Below, in pieces: positions 61,043-64,000 of a stretch of 64,000 bases of DNA (position 1 is the first letter of the stretch; every line of letters begins with the position of its first letter). The position numbers and the translations under genes were made by a program. The notes below the pieces were generated by a model. It was not told where the DNA came from. It saw only the letters and a program-made list of their open reading frames with translations, and searched no databases. The DNA is from Tragulus kanchil (Eukaryota; Chordata; Mammalia; Artiodactyla; Tragulidae): positions 68,041,001 through 68,105,000 of the forward strand of contig JAIOJX010000028.1 of the NCBI GenBank assembly GCA_022376925.1, given 5' to 3'.

Positions 61043-61597
61043 AGAAACCTGATCCCTTTTTGTGGTTCTCATTAGATTACTTCCTTTCACCTTCTAAGGA
61101 TACATTCCCATTAGCAGAGGAGAAGCTCATCTAAGGCTAAAATCTTATCTTATTGAAAATTTAGGAATCTTCAGTTTTTTGATGTGAGCATTAGCATATT
61201 GAAATTAATATTTTGGAGACCATGGATAATGAGATTTGGCTTGTATTTGTAAAGTTTATTGAGGTTTAAGGATGAAAGCCTCAGATAAAGTACACATTAT
61301 ACATATTATAATCAGTGCAAAATACACTGAGAGGATTATGCCCACTGGGAAACAGGCTAATTGTAGTGCCTTTCTGATCAAACCATTGTAAAGATACCTA
61401 AAACAGCTGATTCCCTATTTGGCCAGTTGATTATGTTCTACCATCATGTTCCCTAAAATAGGTAAGTCACGTGGGATATAGTCAGTACACAGAATTGTGG
61501 CTTACAAGTCTCATGCAATGTTTTGAAATCTTTATTGAAACCAAATGCATACTTAAAAAAACCATCTTAGCACTATGTCTTTAACATGAATGTGATA

Positions 61598-61982
61598 GGT
61601 AGAATAATGTCCTGCCCAAAATAGGTCCACATCTCAATCCCCAGAATCAGTGTATTTTCTAAGCCGAGATCAGAGTCAGAGGGAGATATGTCTGAGAAAC
61701 AAGTATCAGACAGATGCAACATTGCTGGGTTTCTGCTCTGAGGATAGAAGGATGGGCCATAACCTGAGAAACGTGGGCCGCATCTAGTAGCTGGAAAAGT
61801 CAAGGGAATGATTCTCCCCTAGAAACTCCAGCAGGGGATACAGCCCTGAAAACACCAAAATTTCAGCTGAGGGAGATTTGGATTGGATTTACAACCTACT
61901 GAACTATCAGACAGTAAATCTGTGTCGGTTTAAGTTTTTAAGTTTATGTAATTTGTTACAGCAGCATTAGGAACCTAATAAT
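61598..61982 (+). mobile_element. MLT1-type LTR
   Basis: Contains ataggtagaataatgtcctg, gtccacatctcaatcccca and a 3' end with aatttgttacagcagcatta, then ggaacctaata. Duplicated at 62687-63072 by O. Confidence 0.7.
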
Positions 61983-62109
61983 AGTAGATAAATTGTTACC
62001 ACATACTTGTTGATCATCTAAGTATTCAAGATGCTTTAAATTCTTCAGAACAGATTATAAAAATAATAAAATTCATTGTGAAACTGAGTGAGATACAACA
62101 TTCAGTATT

Positions 62110-62275
62110 TTTAACCCCCGTTTATATTCATAGCAATTGTGTGAGCAAAAAGATTTAAGTGATTTGCCTAAGACCACACGACTAGTGTGACTCTAGTTTT
62201 GCCTGAGTTCACACCTGGTTTCTCATAACTCCTCCATTCTGCTGCCTCTCAGCTTTTCTGATACTGATCAGCTAA
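62110..62275 (-). mobile_element. MIR SINE, antisense
   Basis: Contains agtgatttgcctaagaccac, cacgactagtgtgactctag and ctccattctgctgcctctc, the complement of a MIR. Duplicated at 63200-63365 by O. Confidence 0.65.
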
Positions 62276-62686
62276 CACCTGTCTATGGAAAACGGTTGCC
62301 TGCCATATGAGTAAACAAAGGATGTTGTAGCCATCCAGCTTCTGTAGCAACCCCTGATGATGAATGAGTCTTGGGGGAACTCAGAATGGAAACAAATGGA
62401 CGGCCTGCTGTCTCAGTCATGGCAACCAGCACCCTAAGGAGGCTCATTAGTGCCTTTCTTTTGAATCAAACCATTTGTAAAGAATACCTAAAACAGCTGA
62501 TTCCCTATTTGGCCAGTTGATTATGTTCTACCATCATGTTCCCTAAAATAGGTAAGTCACGTGGGATATAGTCAGTACACAGAATTGTGGCTTACAAGTC
62601 TCATGCAATGTTTTGAAATCTTTATTGAAACCAAATGCATACTTATAAAACCATCTTAGCACTATGTCTTTAACATGAATGTGATA

Positions 62687-63072
62687 GGTAGAATAATGTC
62701 CTGCCCAAAATAGGTCCACATCTCAATCCCCAGAATCAGTGTATTTTCTAAGCCGAGATCAGAGTCAGAGGGAGATATGTCTGAGAAACAAGTATCAGAC
62801 AGATGCAACATTGCTGGGTTTCTGCTCTGAGGATAGAAGGATGGGCCATAACCTGAGAAACGTGGGCCGCATCTAGTAGCTGGAAAAGTCAAGGGAATGA
62901 TTCTCCCCTAGAAACTCCAGCAGGGGATACAGCCCTGAAAACACCAAAATTTCAGCTGAGGGAGATTTGGATTGGATTTACAACCTACTGAACTATCAGA
63001 CAGTAAATCTGTGTCGGTTTAAGTTTTTAAGTTTGCGGTAATTTGTTACAGCAGCATTAGGAACCTAATAAT
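62687..63072 (+). mobile_element. MLT1-type LTR, duplicate copy (O)
   Basis: Same as 61598-61982; a few differences near the 3' end (agtttgcggtaattt against agtttatgtaattt). Confidence 0.65.
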
Positions 63073-63199
63073 AGTAGATAAATTGTTACCACATACTTGT
63101 TGATCATCTAAGTATTCAAGATGCTTTAAATTCTTCAGAACAGATTATAAAAATAATAAAATTCATTGTGAAACTGAGTGAGATACAACATTCAGTATT

Positions 63200-63365
63200 T
63201 TTAACCCCCGTTTATATTCATAGCAATTGTGTGAGCAAAAAGATTTAAGTGATTTGCCTAAGACCACACGACTAGTGTGACTCTAGTTTTGCCTGAGTTC
63301 ACACCTGGTTTCTCATAACTCCTCCATTCTGCTGCCTCTCAGCTTTTCTGATACTGATCAGCTAA
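63200..63365 (-). mobile_element. MIR SINE, duplicate copy (O)
   Basis: Same sequence as 62110-62275. Confidence 0.6.
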
Positions 63366-63536
63366 CACCTGTCTATGGAAAACGGTTGCCTGCCATATGA
63401 GTAAACAAAGGATGTTGTAGCCATCCAGCTTCTGTAGCAACCCCTGATGATGAATGAGTCTTGGGGGAACTCAGAATGGAAACAAATGGACGGCCTGCTG
63501 TCTCAGTCATGGCAACCAGCACCCTAAGGAGGCTCA

Positions 63537-64000
63537 GGATGAAAAACCATAGGAGACTGCCCCCAGATAGCTGAAGTGCATATCAAAGGAAAGATTTTAG
63601 TGACCCCAGATCCTTGCATCTTCCCATTCGTAGAAAAGCTCTAAATTCCTTCACCCTAGGTATCTAGTTTTTTTGACTAACAGTAATCTTTACTATTTTG
63701 AGCTTCCAACTATCCTGTCTATGCTGCAAAATCTTCTATATATCCTGGTTCCTCCCTTGACTATTTGGAGCTGTCCCTTAGAACTATCTGAGAGTCTGCC
63801 TCCTGGGCTAAAAACCTCAGTTTTGTCCACGGACTAAAACGTAATTCTCAGATTTTAGGTTGTACATTTTTTTAGTCAACACACCCTATGTTAATCACTA
63901 ACTTCTGTCACATGTTTATTTTTAATAAAAGTAATAGTCCAAAGAAAACTTCAGTCTCAAAAGTGAATAATATTTTATACATAATTTTAATTACATTTGT
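63537..64000. other. Intergenic end of window
   Basis: No gene or repeat family is recognised after duplication O. Confidence 0.45.

Larger units (their letters stand above)
61364..63536. repeat. Tandem duplication O (unit ~1084-1090 bp)
   Basis: Copies are 61364-62446 and 62447-63536. Copy 2 carries extra bases in its first 40 nt (tttcttttgaatc against tttctgatc), again concentrating errors at the joint. The unit includes an MLT1-type LTR and an antisense MIR. Confidence 0.92.

Overview
The window is mammalian nuclear DNA from a ruminant. It carries Bov-tA SINEs, BovB (RTE) LINE pieces and tRNA-Glu-headed SINEs, over an older layer of MIR, L2, L1, MLT1-type LTRs and a mariner. It is AT-rich and gene-poor. 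No multi-exon gene is recognisable. The only convincing protein-coding feature is an intronless, uninterrupted copy of FAM81A on the minus strand (ORF 13793-14824) inside a GC-rich retrocopy.

The dominant structural signal is not a gene. Fifteen direct tandem duplications, each with a unit of about 1.06-1.18 kb, are scattered over the window (first copies start near 6372, 10151, 11949, 19147, 21234, 24358, 28530, 32804, 35041, 38115, 40387, 44433, 49738, 53788 and 61364). The copies are nearly identical, meet at a few bases of microhomology, and often have corrupted sequence at the joint. The narrow unit size, indifference to content and decay at copy ends fit uncollapsed overlaps in a long-read assembly better than biology. 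About 16.7 kb (26%) of the window would then be artificial, and the real locus would be about 47 kb.

Layout. 1-6.4 kb: LTR fragments, Bov-tA, an antisense old L1, and a nested insert flanked by a 16-bp repeat. 6.4-9 kb: an MLT1 LTR piece and a decayed mariner, doubled by duplication A. 10.4-15.1 kb: the FAM81A retrocopy with poly(A), target-site duplication and CpG-rich leader, inflated by duplications B and C. 16-32 kb: repeat-poor AT-rich DNA with BovB, SINEs and duplications D-G. 32-43 kb: an unidentified polyadenylated 3'-end-like insert, two copies of a distinctive tRNA-Glu SINE subfamily, L2, and duplications H-K. 43-49 kb: MIR, Bov-tA and microsatellites (L), a 5S rRNA fragment inserted in a Bov-tA, and an antisense L1 holding two later insertions. 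49-64 kb: duplications M-O, BovB, CHR and Bov-tA SINEs, L1, and MLT1-type LTRs.

No operons, CRISPR arrays, tRNA genes or other prokaryote-style systems are present. The points most worth following are the intact FAM81A retrocopy with its apparent intron-derived C-terminus, the 5S insertion, the SINE subfamily, and the duplication artefact, which must be resolved before any copy-number or gene claim here.
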